Shown here one piece after another: positions 11,842 through 26,400 of a DNA stretch of 64,000 nt. The notes under the pieces are model-generated. The model was not told the DNA's origin. It ran no database searches and was given only the letters and a program-made list of their open reading frames with translations. The position numbers were made by a program, and so were the translations under genes. Source of the stretch: Gigantopelta aegis (Eukaryota > Mollusca > Gastropoda > Neomphalida > Peltospiridae); the NCBI RefSeq assembly GCF_016097555.1, contig NC_054704.1, positions 51,431,399-51,495,398 of the forward strand, in the 5' to 3' direction. Each line of letters opens with the position of its first letter. Positions within the stretch are counted from its first letter, which is position 1.

Positions 11842-14800
11842 TTCTCTCTCTTTCTTTCTCTTTCTTTCTTTCCTTCTTTCTATCTTTCTTTCTTTCTTAC
11901 TGTTATTATATTACATTCCATTGTACATATATTATATATTATTACATTATTACTACCACTATCACTACTATTGCTACTTCTACTGCAGCTACTGCTACTG
12001 CTACTATTACCTACCACCACCACCATCACCACCACAAAAACTAATTAAAATATCAGTTCTAGGGCCTACTTATCAATAATAGCTAGCAGTGATAAAATCA
12101 TGAACTCATTTTTAGAAAAGACATGAAAATATAATAATTTCAGAGTACTATGTGCAATACTGTTTTCGTTTGTAGATCCCCTCAAAGCCATCAAGTCTGT
12201 GGAATGTAGAGTCTTGGGGTTTGAAACTCTTTCTTGCAACTGGACAGTTATACAGTATCACCATAGTGACATCATTCAGTCAACTCTCCTTTACAGAATT
12301 GAATATCCTCTGGTGTAAGCCCTTTTTATTGAATATTGTAAACTGACTGGAGTGTGTTCTGTATTGTGATTGGTTAAAAAACATTTTTTTTTCTGGGATC
12401 AAATGAAAATAACACCCGGAAAGCTAATGATGTCATTAGAAAGTGACATCATATACAGTTAGTTCTGTAGAAAAACGATTTATATTTGCGGGTGTTATTG
12501 TCTATTTCATGCCCACAAATGTTTCATTTTTTACCTCAGGCTAACGCCTTCAGTCAAATTAATTTTATCAGATATTAATTCTTATTCTTTTAAAACAGCC
12601 ATTTGGAAGACACTGTGTGAGACTAATATTACAGTACATGTACACGTTGTAATTTCTTACACACACACGTTTCCAACATAACGTTTGAAATAACTTTTGA
12701 GACTTTTGATTGGTTGCTTCACACAGTGATGACCCGGTCACTAGCCATACCATCCAATAAGATAATAATGTTTGAAATTTATTGTTCTGTGATATTTAAG
12801 CTATCCTGAAACTGATTACTGTGTTAACTGCTGCATACTTAAAAAAAAAAAAAAAAAAAAAAAAAATCATTGTAAGATTAATATAATCTATCACCTTTGT
12901 AATAAATCCAAAAGACCATTCTCATCTTATTCCAATGTCTGGTGTTGTTTTACAGTTTTAAAGGCAGGAAATGGCAACTATGCATGAACAGTTCAATCAG
13001 CTCCTGTTTCTGGCCACAGGGGGAGTTTTTGTTTGACTTTAACATCATCATGGTGATCGTAACTAACAACAGTGTTACTGGTGACTCAGTGATATCACAA
13101 CAGTTCAACATCATGCCTAAATTTTGCAGTAAGTTCAATGTCACATCTAAGTTTTACAGTAAGTTCAAAATCACATCTAATTAAGTATGACTGTAAGTTC
13201 AACATCACATGTAAGTACATGTATTGCAGTGCAAGTTCAACATCACATCTAAATACATGTATTACAGTAAGTTTAATATAACATCTAATTAAGTATAGCC
13301 TATCATGGTAAGTTCAACATCACACCTGGTTTAAGTATAGCCTATCATGTAGGTAGTACTAAACCAAATAACTTCCGGCTGGGTCAAAGTTCGAGGTGCA
13401 CCGAACTTTTGATAGAGAAGTGAACACCACAAGTCCTGTGATTGGTTATAAATGTGAGTGTGTTGGTTGTAAAAAAATAATAATTTCATCTGGGTAAAAA
13501 AAATGTGCAATTTTATTTCATCTAGTACCAATGTGTCAAGTAGCCTTGTGCTTGAAACATGTATGGGGAACCTGTAAAAAAAAGTACTCGAATTTTGTGC
13601 GAAACTAGGGTAGTCATAGACGCTACCTGTTATCTCAGAAATGAGCAGCTTGACCCCCATTTTTTTCTGATTCACTTTAAGTGTAAGGGGTGGTAGTATT
13701 TATATCCGTGGCGTTTATGTCGGTTGATACGTTGCAGGTAGGAGTTTTAGCCACATATGTTACTATTGTCGTCTATGGGATTTGATTTGGTAGTATACAC
13801 CCTATAGCACATATTCAGTGCATAATAAAAAATATTATGATTTTGTCATTTTATTTAATTAAACTATACTGGTTGATTAATTAGCCATCACTCAATCATG
13901 CAAGTTCACAATGACCTTGACCTTGACAATAATCTGTACATGGCTCTGAATGGAGTTTGAATCAAAGTTAGCACTGAAGAAAAGTTGGTTTTGGCCTATA
14001 ATTCATACTGTAAAGATTTCAATAATTTCTTTTTACATGGTATTTGACTTGCCATATACAACTGCTCTTAAATATGGTATTATATATAGGCAACCTGAAC
14101 TAAGATTTTAATAGCAATTTATTTTTATATTAAAAATAGCATGTGCCAATAGTGGGTTAATGTCTTTAGTTTCCATTAACATTGTTAATTTTTTAGGTAT
14201 GAAATTCTGAAAACTCAAATTTGTAAAGAAGTTGATTTTTATTGTCATTTTGACATATTTATAGGGTGCTAAGTTATATTTTAGACAAATTTGTAGTTTT
14301 AAGCCAAATTTAAAGTAAATTTGAAGAAAAACTTGACCAAAAACATAATTAAATTTGTTGTCACTAGTGTGCCTTCTGTTCTTATTTGTACATAATAATA
14401 AGGTTGTTAAACATATACTTAGATCTCCAGATCACTTTTTTTTCTTAATAATCACTTAGTTAGCTCTCATGAAAAGCATTTTGAGTTTATACTAGATTCA
14501 GAACCAATTTTTTCAGATTTGATTATCTGCCTTGGATTAAGTTGATAATTTATTTTATTGTTAAAGCTGTATTACCTAATCTTACTAGCTAAATAAAATG
14601 CTGGATTACAGATTGTAGGAATACATCTAATGTACATATTGTATTCATCCGGATTAGAAAATAATGCAAGAAAATAGATGTTCGGGTAATTTTGTCATTT
14701 AAAAATAGTTTTTTTTTCAGTAATTAATCAAAAATAAATGTGTTAAAGCTGCATGATTATTCCAGATATCACAACTATTAAAACCTCCAACTACAGTAGG

Positions 14801-17800
14801 CTATAAATAAAATATAGTCAGGAATATTGGTGGCTGCCAGTAGTTTTGATGGTTCATTATGAAAATCAGCATGGCCGATGGATTTGAAATTCCCACACCT
14901 GGTAACTTGAAGACACCCACACCCAGCATACAGGATTTCCTCCCAACACTAATGTTCAGGACATTAAGTCATTACTTCATACAGGTACAGTCATGTTTGT
15001 GTTTCCTTCCTCAGACAGTGTATTTTTTTAATACTGATATTTCTTTGATGTGCCTGTTAAAGTCTTCATAATCTAGGGGTCAATCAAGTGCATGTGTTTT
15101 AATGGAATTCTTTAAAGGGGTAGAGGTACTCTGACTATCGTTGTTGTCTCTACATATATACCTGAGTACACACACCCAACTGAAAGTAAATATCTTCAGG
15201 AATTTTATTTTAAAACATTTTGTTGTTTAATGTGACATATTGCATTTGTACAAAACTATATGCAATATATATGCTTTTTGAGGTGTACATTATATTAGGT
15301 TGCACTGTAGAAACAACAGTTTCAGTGAGGTTGTCAGTTTATGTCAGAATACACCAGATCCTGGTTGTCATAAAGACACATAGCTGGACACTTTTTGAAA
15401 AATGTATGTTATCAGTATCGGTAGTACTAAACCAAATAACTTCCGGCTGGGTCAAAGTTTGAGGTGCACCCAACTTTTGATAGAGAAGTGAACACCACAA
15501 GTCCTGTGATTGGTTATGCATGTGAGTGTGTTGGTTGTAAAAAAATAATAGTTTCATCTGGGTAAAAAAAATGTGCAATTTTATTTCATCTAGTACCAAT
15601 GTGTCAAGTAGCCTTGTGCTTGAAACATGTATGGGGTACCTGTAAAAAAAAGTACTAAAATTTTGTGCGAAACTAGGGTAGTCATAGACGCTACCCGTTA
15701 TCTCAGAAACGAGCAGCTTGACCCCCATTTTTTTCTGATTCACTTTAAGTGTAAGGGGTGGTAGTATTTATATCTGTGGCGTTTATGTCGGTTGATACGT
15801 TGCAGGTAGGAGTTTTAGCTACATATGTTACTATTGTCATCTATGGGATTTGATTTGGTAGTATACACCCTGTAAGTTCAGCATCACATCTAAGTATTAC
15901 AGTAAGTTCAACATCACACCTAATTAAGTATAGCCTATCATGGTAAGTTCAGCATCACATCTAAGTATTACAGTAAGTTCAACATCACACCTAATTAAGT
16001 ATAGCCTATCATGTAAGTTCAGCATCACATCTAAGTATTACAGTAAGTTCAACATCACACCTAATTAAGTATAGCCTATCACGGTAAGTTCAGCATCACA
16101 TCTGAGTATTACAGTAAGTTCAACATCACACCTAATTAAGTATAGCCTATCACGGTAAGTTCAGCATCACATCTGAGTATTACAGTACATTCAACATCAC
16201 ACCTAATTAAGTATAGCCTATCACGGTAAGTTCAGCATCACATCTAAGTATTACAGTACGTTCAACATCACACCTAATTAAGTATAGCCTATCACGGTAA
16301 GTTCAGCATCACATCTAAGTATTACAGTAAGTTCAACATCACACCTAATTAAGTATAGCCTATCACGGTAAGTTCAGCATCACATCTAAGTATTACAGTA
16401 AGTTCAACATCACACCTAATTAAGTATAGCCTATCACGGTAAGTTCAGCATCACATCTAAGTATTACAGTAAGTTCAACATCACACCTAATTAAGTATAG
16501 CCTATCATGTAAGTTCAGCATCACATCTAAGTATTACAGTAAGTTCAACATCACACCTAATTAAGTATAGCCTATCATGGTAAGTTCAGCATCACATCTA
16601 AGTATTACAGTAAGTTCAACATCACACCTAATTAAATATAGCCTATCACGGTAAGTTCAGCATCACATCTAAGTATTACAGTAAGTTCAACATCACACCT
16701 AATTAAGTATATCATGGTAAGTTCAGCATCACATCTAAGTATTACAGTAAGTTCAACATCACACCTAATTAAGTATAGCCTATCATGTAAGTTCAGCATC
16801 ACATCTAAGTATTACAGTAAGTTCAACATCACACCTAATTAAGTATAGCCTATCACGGGAAGTTCAGCATCACATCTAAGTATTACAGTAAGTTCAACAT
16901 CACACCTAATTAAGTATAGCCTATCATGGTAAGTTCAGCATCACATCTAAGTATTACAGTAAGTTCAACATCACACCTAATTAAATATAGCCTATCATGT
17001 AAGTTCAGCATCACATCTAAGTATTACAGTAAGTTCAACATCACACCTACGGTAATTAAGTATAGCCTATCACGGTAAGTTCAGCATCACATCTAAGTAT
17101 TACAGTAAGTTCAACATCACACCTAATTAAGTATAGCCTATCACGGGAAGTTCAGCATCACATCTAAGTATTACAGTAAGTTCAACATCACACCTAATTA
17201 AGTATAGCCTATCATGTAAGTTCAGCATCACATCTAAGTATTACAGTAAGTTCAGCATCACACCTAATTAAGTATAGCCTATCATGTAAGTTCAGCATCA
17301 CATCTAAGTATTACAGTAAGTTCAGCATCACACCTAATTAAGTATAGCCTATCATGTAAGTTCAGCATCACATCTAAGTATTACAGTAAGTTCAGCATCA
17401 CACCTAATTAAGTATAGGGTGTATACTACCAAATCAATTAGATGTGATGTTGAACTTATTATAATACTTAGATGTGATGCTGAACTTACAGGGTGTATAC
17501 TACCAAATCAAATCCCATAGATGACAATAGTAACATATGTGGCTAAAACTCCTACCTGCAACGTATCAACCGACATAAACGCCACAGATATAAATACTAC
17601 CACCCCTTACACTTAAAGTGAATCAGAAAAAAATGGGGGTCAAGCTGCTCGTTTCTGAGATAACGGGTAGCGTCTATGACTACCCTAGTTTCGCACAAAA
17701 TTTGAGTACTTTTTTTTACAGGTACCCCATACATGTTTCAAGCACAAGGCTACTTGACACACTGGTACTAGATGAAATAAAATTGCAATTTTTTTTTTAC

Positions 17801-20393
17801 CCAGATGAAACTATTATTTTTTACAACCAACACACTCACATTTATAACCAATCACAGGACTTGTGGTGTTCACTTCTCTATCAAAAGTTCGGTGCACCTC
17901 GAACTTTGACCCAGCCGGAAGTTATTTGGTTTAGTACTACCTATAGCCTATCACGTAAGTTCAGCATCACATCTAATTACAGTAAGTTCAATTGGTTAGG
18001 CCTACAATTGGTTACTTTTTGAAAACATTTTTAATCTGCTAATTTTGTCACAGCAATTCAGACAAATGAAGAAACAAATACATGTATTGAAAGTGTTTGG
18101 ACTTTTTTTTCTTCTATTTCAGTCCAACCATATAGTGTGACTGACCTAAAGGTGACAGAACTAAACTGTTCATGTCTGAGTTTAGTCTGGAGTGATGGTA
18201 TTGACAGTGAGAACCAATACCTCCACAAGGTGCAGTTGACATCACAGTGGAATCAAGACATACAGGTCAGATAGTAATACTGGGTCTTAGACCACTGTTT
18301 GATTTAGTACTTCAGAATGATATTTCTATATCATAGTACAATTTATATGGCATTTGTTTAATCAAAGATATTATGTTTATAGGATTATTTGTATTTTTTG
18401 TGAACTATTAACATGAACCAATTTATAAAAAGATATTTTAGTATAGCAGCCGTTTTAATAATTTATTGTTTACATTTTACTGACTGTTACTTTTTGCACT
18501 TTCTAGAAGATAGTTATTATAACAACATTAATACATTATAATCTATGAAAAATTGCAAGTTAAAATGATTTTTAAACATCTCATTTATCATGTATATTAT
18601 GTTTAAAATGCAATTTATTGTGTTTCTGACACATATTATTCAATGCAAAAAAGATATTAACAAATTTTGTTTGTCATTGTAAGATCTTCATATTTATGTA
18701 TATTTTTCGATGGTACTTGCTTAAAGGTTTCTTGTTGTTGTTTTTTCCCCGCAGGAATTCACAACAGAAGAAAAACATGTAACAAGATGTCAGTTAATTC
18801 CATTTACAAACTATAAAATAAGTATTACTCGCAGAATGGTAGAATCAGCTGGAACAAGGGAAGAACAGTTAATTGGCTGGTGGAGTGATCCTGCAATTAT
18901 TGAGGTCAAAACTGATGAGCTGGGTATGGATATTTATTATTAAAATGAATATTGATGACAATATGGTGTATCGCATGTGCAGTGGGACACAGGGGGACCT
19001 GCCCCCTCCCCTCCCATTTTTCCCTGTTAACTTTTTGTCAGAAAGCTGGAAATGCCATATTTTAACACCTGAAATTCAATGGGTTTTTAGGGGAGCATGC
19101 ACATGAACCACTCTAACAGGTTCAGGCTGTTTGGGCCCTTATATTTTAATCCATCGGGTCATTGCACTGACAGTGACCCCAACCCACTTCCCACTTTCAA
19201 ATACACTCCACAGGCCGTGGAATGTGTTATTTCAGGGAACATTTTTATTCAGTAACGCGTTGCAATTCACTACACACGTTTCAGTGATCCGTAATACACA
19301 ATTTTAAACATTAAGCAGCAGTTGCTAATTACAATTTGCAATTGACTAGAAACATCGCTTGTTGGTGTCATGTGTAAACCATCAGACATGAGACTGGTAG
19401 GTATTGGGTTTACAGTCCGGTACCGGCTCCTATCCAGAGCGAGTTTTAACAACTCAATGGGTAGGTGTAAAACCACTACACCCTCCTCTCTCTCACTAAC
19501 CACTAACAACTAACCCTCTGTCCTGAACAGACAGCCCAGATAGCTGAGGTGTGTGCCCAAGACAGCGTGCTTGAACCTTAATTGGATATATATAGAATAC
19601 TAAACGACTTTGCCTGTCATACCATTTTTATGAAATGAGAGAACAGTTTTGGTGATGAGCGAAAGCGAAAGCGAGTCAGATACCAACACTTTTCACGAGT
19701 TTCATAAAAATGGTATGAAAGGTAAGCTAGTTTAGTATTTTATTTATTACAAACCAAATGCAAACAAGCCACAATGCAGAGGTAAGCAGATGTCGAGACC
19801 TACTACACATTATTTTTCTATGAATTGGGTTGGCGAGTGATCTACTTCACGCTCACATCACGCCAGTATTACACTAGTTGGATATTGAATGATTTGTTAT
19901 GACATGAGCAATATCTTACCCTGGTGTGTAATAAAGGCAGGAAAATAACTTGAAATAAATGTATTACATAAGTTGGCATCAGATAAGAGTTGTTTGAAAG
20001 GCAAAGCTCAATTGTTTGATTAATGGTATCGAAGAGACATAAGACTAGTATTCTATTTCTTATATATAATCACGGGGTGGGATTTAGCTCAGTTGGTTGA
20101 GCGCTCGCTTGAGGTGCTTGCATTGCAGGATCAAACCACCTTGATGGATCCATTCAAATGATTGGGGTTTTTTTCTTGTTCCAACCAGTGCACATCAACT
20201 GGTCAATTATAGGCCGTGGTATGTGCTTTCCTGTCTGGAAAAGTGCACATAAAAGATCGTTTGCTGCACATGAAAAATGTAGCAGGTTTCTTCTGATGAC
20301 TACGAGTCAGAAATACCAAATGTTTGACATCCAATAGCCAATGATTAATTAATCAATGTGTTCTAGTGGTGTCACTAAACAAAACAAACATTT

Positions 20394-20454
<61 letters not shown>

Positions 20455-23400
20455 GTATGTATATGTATGTATATATATGTATATATATATATATATGTAT
20501 GTAGCATATATATGTATATATATATATACCAAATAATATGTATATTGACTGTGTATATATATATATACAAGTTTTGTATATATATTATATATATATATAT
20601 ATGTGTATATATATATAATAATATATGTGTCACTAATATATATATATCAATGTGGTATATATATATATATATGTGTGTGTATATATATATATGTGTGTGT
20701 ATACGATATATCTTGTTTGTGTATCTATATATATATTGTTTGTGTATATATATATATATCTACATATATATATATGTATGTATATTTTAGGGCACTTGAA
20801 TATATATACCGTATATATATATATATATCCGTGTATATGTATATATATCACAAACTAGATTTAAAAGAACAATCTTTCGAGTATAAACACACTAAAACTG
20901 GGTTTTGGGTATGGCGAGTCTGGTGCTGTCAAAATATAATGCATGTTGTACATCATCTGCTGCCATATCTGTAGTTCACGCCAACACACATGTGGTTTGT
21001 CATGTTACATTCAATTCAGTTCATTTCTTTTTCAACTGGTACCATATTTGCCAGACCCAGACCCATCCAGAGCTAGGCTTGATCAGCTAACTATTGTGTT
21101 TTTGGCCATATTTATGCAGCTGTGGCATATGCACATCACCAAGGAGCAGCCAATCAAATAAACTTGAAGTTTGTTTTGTTTAACAACACCACTAGAGCAC
21201 ATTGATTTATGAATCATTGGCTATTGGATGTCAATCATTTGGTAATTTTGACATTTTCATGTAATCTTAGTAGCAAGGGATCTTGTATATTATGCACCAT
21301 TCCACAGACAAGATAGCAAATACCTTTGATATACCAGTCATGGTACACTGGCTAGAACAAGTAACAGTCCAATGCACCTTCCAATGGTGACCGGCCTCGG
21401 TGGCGTCGTGGTTAGGCCATCGGTCTACAGGCTGGTAGGTACTGGGTTCGGATCCGAGTCGAGGCATGGGATTTTTAATCCAGATTCCGACTCCAAACCC
21501 TGAGTGAGTGCTCCGCAAGGCTCAATGGGTAGGTGTAAACCACTTGCACCGACCAGTGATCCATAACTGGTTCAACAAAGGCCATGGTTTGTGCTATCCT
21601 GCCTGTGGGAAGCGCAAATAAAAGATCCCTTGCTGCCTGTCGTAAAAGAGTAGCCTATATGGCGACAGCGGGTTTCCTCTAAAAAGTGTCAGAATGACCA
21701 TATGTTTGATGTCCAATAGCCGATGATAAGATAAAAAATCAATGTGCTCTAGTGGCGTCATTAAATAAAAGAAACTTTACTTCCAATGGTGATTGATCCT
21801 AGACCAACACCACATCAAGCCAGTGTTTTACCACTGGGCTACCCAGCCAATCAGATGCATTTAAATCAATCCCCAACATGTTGTATATCGCTGTATGATA
21901 TAACAAAAAAACCAATGGTCATCTTATTAAAAGAGTGTATAAATAACAGATTTCTCATGCACTGTGAGGTCACAGACTGAGTCACTCATCTGAAAACACT
22001 GGCAGTTTGGCAAATTGTTATCATAATAAACTTAATTTTCATTGTACATTTTGAATGATTATATTTCAACAGCTCCGGTGTTGGTGCCAGAATCCTGTGT
22101 TGGATGTTTCACAGTCACTGATAATGGGCAGATCATCATCTATTTCCAGGTAATGTTATAGTAGCAAAAGCAAAATGTTTTTTTTTTTACAATACACATT
22201 AATTAGTCCAGAAAACAAGATGGTCATGCATTCATTACATTGAGTTGAGTGTGTTGTTAAATAAAAAATGTCCTTCATTACATTGAATTTTAATTTTGTT
22301 TTGTTTTTAAAATGAGTGTAAAATGTAGGGATGATGAATGCTTATTATTGATTAACATTCATTCATTCATTTCAACTTATTTTCGTGCTTATATCCAATT
22401 ATGGTTTAAGCACGTTGTCCTGGACACACACCTCAGCTATCTGGGCCGTCTGCCCAGGACAGTGGGTTTGTTGTTAATGGTTAATGAGAGGGAAGAGGGT
22501 GCATGTAGTGGTCTTACCCACTGAGTCATTAAAACTTGCTCTGGGTTGGAGCTGGTACCGGGCTGTGAACCCTATACCTACCAGCCTGTAGTCCGATGGT
22601 TTAACCACTGCACTACCAAAGCCAGTTTCAGGGCTGCAGCTGTTTTTACTGAATCTGGAACTATGACCTAAACAACATCTGATTTAGTGCAAAGTACTAG
22701 TATAGATCTACCCATATGTCAGGCACAGCGGAGTGGGGGGGGGGGGGGGGGGGGGGGCTGTACTCCTACCAATAATTCTGAATCAAAAATATTATTGGTA
22801 GTAAATCTTAAGGCAGAAATGAATTTTACTTGTAGAATGCAGGAAATTGAATTTCAGAACATCTACGGTACTTTTCCAAACAAAATCGACATTGGACCAG
22901 TGTACTTATGTCATCCGAGTACCGTAAACCACATCAAGTATCTCATTTTAGACGTGATGGTGAATTATGACAATGACAATTCCAAACAAAATTGACATTG
23001 GACCAATGTACTGATGTCATCTGAGTACCGTAAACCACATCATGTATCTCATTTTAGACGTTAAAGTCTCAGGACTGGTACGGCACAGAGGGAGAATACA
23101 TCATCAACGTGACAAACCTGGCTACGGGAAGAACTCTGACCTTCTCAGAGCCTCCATCATCAAATTCGTTCACCTTTCCTGAAATGAGCAGTGCTGGTTT
23201 CACCGCGGAGATCTACACCAAGAACAGAGCAGGAATCTCCAAGAATTATACATCATTTTACATACCAGACAAAAACATAGGTGACCAAGACCAATCTTAA
23301 CAAACAATATTGTTTATTGTAATTCAACTGTCTGATTAAAGATGAAAAAATTTACCATATGACTTTGAACAACTGTTAAACGTGGGTTGAATTTACTATA

Positions 23401-26400
23401 AGAGTTTATTATTACAAGCATTTGACATCGGTCACCTTTATTAAATGGAAAAAATAAAATATGTATGAACATTACCATATGTGTATGAGTGTGTATGTAC
23501 CATTTTCTAACTTTGTCTATCTAGCTGTCTGTATCTGTTTATCTCTGTCTCAACCCCACCTCGGTGAATCCACTTAACTGACTGGGTGTTTTCTTGTTCC
23601 AACCAGTGCACCACAATTGGACAATTCCCTTACCAAAATGACTTATATTTTTCACTTATAAGTGAAGTATAAGTCGTTAATACTTTTGAAGTATAAGTGA
23701 CTTATAAGTAAATGATTAGGATTTTGTATGCAAATGAGGTTTCACTTATACAAAGTACATGTATATGTGACACATAAGTGAAGTGTTAACTATATATATA
23801 AGTGACGTGTAAGTCATTCGCTTACATTTAACAGAAGTGTTAGATATATATATAAGTGACTTATAAGTGAAGTATAAGTGAAATATAAATGAAGTATAAG
23901 TGATTCACTGATATTTAACAGAAACTGCTGTATAAGTGAAATATAAGTGAAGTATAAGTGATTCACTGATATTTACAAACATTGCTGTATAAGTGAAGTA
24001 TAAGTGATTCACTGATATTTTACAAAAAATGCTGTATAAGTGAAATGTAAGTGAAGTATAAGTGATTCACTGATATTTACAAACATTGCTGTATAAGTGA
24101 AGTATAAGTGATTCACTGATATTTACAAACATTGCTGTATAAGTGAAGTATAAGTGATTCACTGATATTTTACAAAAAAACCGCTATATAAGTATAAGCA
24201 ATTCACTGATATTTACAAAAATTGCTGTATAAGTGAAGTATAAGTAATTCACTGATATTTTACAAAAAACCCACTATAAATGAAACATAAGTGAAGTATA
24301 ACTATAAGTGATTCACTGATATTTTACAAAAATGCTGTTTAAGTGAAGTGTAAGTGAAATATAAGTGAATATCAAAGGCTGTGGTATGTTCTGTCCTGTC
24401 TGAGGTAAGATCATATAAAAGATGACTCACTGCTTTTGAAACATGTAGAGAGCTTCCTCTGAAAACTATGGGTCAGAATTAATTATCAATTTATTTTTTA
24501 CATCCAGTAGCCAGTGATCAGTGCTCTGGTGACATCATTAAACAAATGAAATTAGGCAGCAATCTATCTCCGGTAATTGCTGTATTAATGCGACTGACCC
24601 TATCTCCACCCATGGAAATGGACACCAATTTTGGTCAAGCTACCAACCGGTAACAAACGTTTTGTCAAAAAAAGAAAAAGAAAAGAAAAAAGAAGAATGA
24701 AACAACAAGTTCAAAATCCATGAATACCATGGGAATTCCCTGGACCCATTTAATTCAAATAATTGTTTTAAAAAGTTATTGTTCTTATGTCACCGGTACA
24801 GTATGATAGCACTTCCACACCCTATCTGTAAACTGTCAGCAAAACATAAACATTGAAGCACAATAGTCTTAACAAAGTGGTGTTTTATTCTTCCCGATAT
24901 GTGACCCACTAATATATCTGAACAGTATATGCAAAGAAATATTTTATAAATAATATAAATGTATATATTTATTTTCAAATGTTAGATTGGATTCTCTCAC
25001 ATCCCTTTTCTTCAGTTATGTCCTGTTCAGTGCCATCTTGATATATGTCATCCAACATTCAGATGGGATTCTGCAAAAGAAAAAAGAAAAAATTATTTTA
25101 TATAGTCTGGATAGATCTGCTATGCAATTAGCAATTGTTTAATGTAAACATTTAGTTCTTTCTGTTAGTTTTTAAAGACTAAGTTACAGAATCACAGCCT
25201 ACCAAGTTTCAGGTGTGGGGAATCAAAACTTCAGGAAAAAACAAACTTTCAGTTAAATTTTCAATTTTACTTCTAATTGGCAGGTGTATATTCAGACAGT
25301 CCCCAGACACTGTGTCTAGACACACTAACAAGACATGCCTTTTTTATGAAGATCACAGGGTATTGTGTGATAACAGCACGGATACACCTCAAATCGTAAT
25401 GGACATTACCAACCGCCCTGCTTTATTACTGTAAGTAATTCTGTAAAACCCTTGATTAAGTAGACTTTCCCATCTAAAATCACAGAACTGACCAATTACG
25501 TCATCCCAAAGAAAAGAAAAATATCACTTGGGTATCGTGAGTGGTAGTTTTTGCTCGAACGTGCCCTACCAATATGCCTAATAGTATGCATTTTTTCTTT
25601 GGATTTTTTTTAAAAAGAAAAATACTATAACTCCATTTCGTTCTATTGATGTAACCTGAAATATATTTAGTTAAATAGTTTATTATACTATCAAGTCATT
25701 TGTGTTGTTTTAAAAGTCAGGTTGATGAAAGAAAAGCGCCTTGTCGTAAATTAGAGCGTTTGTTTACACTGTGCATAGAGAAGATGGACGGAGCTGACGT
25801 CACTTCGCCCCAGGCTATATACCACTGGACTTCACAAAATCGAAGCAAAATGGCTGCCCCCAGTTAGCAGGAATAATCATGTTTTTTTATTAACTCTAAA
25901 ATTACGCGTTTTTCATTTGTTAAAGTGTCAGTATGTGTTGGTGGTCCGGGTATGCATCTTTCCAACACATAAGGCTCTTGTTTGAGTTGACTCTACCTTT
26001 AAGTTCTGGAAACTACTAGAAAGAATCATGCAAAATGACTGTTTATAAATTTCTCTGATTCGACTGATTATGTTTCCATAATCCAAATGGTAAAGTTTCA
26101 TGTATTTGTCTGTGCATGTTGAGGATATTATAGCTGGATGATCAACTTTAATAAAACATCAGTCAGACTGATTTGTTCAGTACATGAACCATTACAACAT
26201 GTATGTATCTGGAGATAACTGGTGAATAAATAAAAACATCCATTTTAATTGTGCATTTGTAAAAAAATATGATAGCCCTAGTTTTTTCTTTTGGTGTTCT
26301 CTGTAGCATCATTTTTCTGAACAAACAATAGGTATTCTGACTGTAGAACAGTTTAATGTAAATGATATTAACAGGCAATGATTGGGCTTATAAAAATGAA

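Larger units (their letters stand above)
18924..22072 (+). other. Receptor intron 6
   Basis: A 3.1-kb intron made largely of repeats, listed separately: a family C SINE, a hairpin, SINE H1, a TA array and nested SINEs. No exon-like frame apart from these. Confidence 0.7.

Noticed and set aside
14859..15071. Frame [20 protein letters not shown] in the core of the composite element, also at 38183.
   Set aside because: Only 70 codons, no domain recognised, in an otherwise non-coding AT-rich core; kept as part of the repeat.
17618..18022. A 134-residue frame starting [11 protein letters not shown], found in five copies (13331, 15339, 17618, 37511, 39571).
   Set aside because: It lies wholly inside repeat E. 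Copies differ by indels in A/T runs that change the frame without penalty, so identity reflects recent copying rather than selection. A translated element is not fully excluded.
20072..20150. tRNA gene candidate (gatttagctcagttggttga with a B box).
   Set aside because: It is the head of a SINE that continues into the family body; no cloverleaf with a complete acceptor stem is evident.
20349..20974. Ile-Tyr rich frames on both strands.
   Set aside because: TA microsatellite artefacts.
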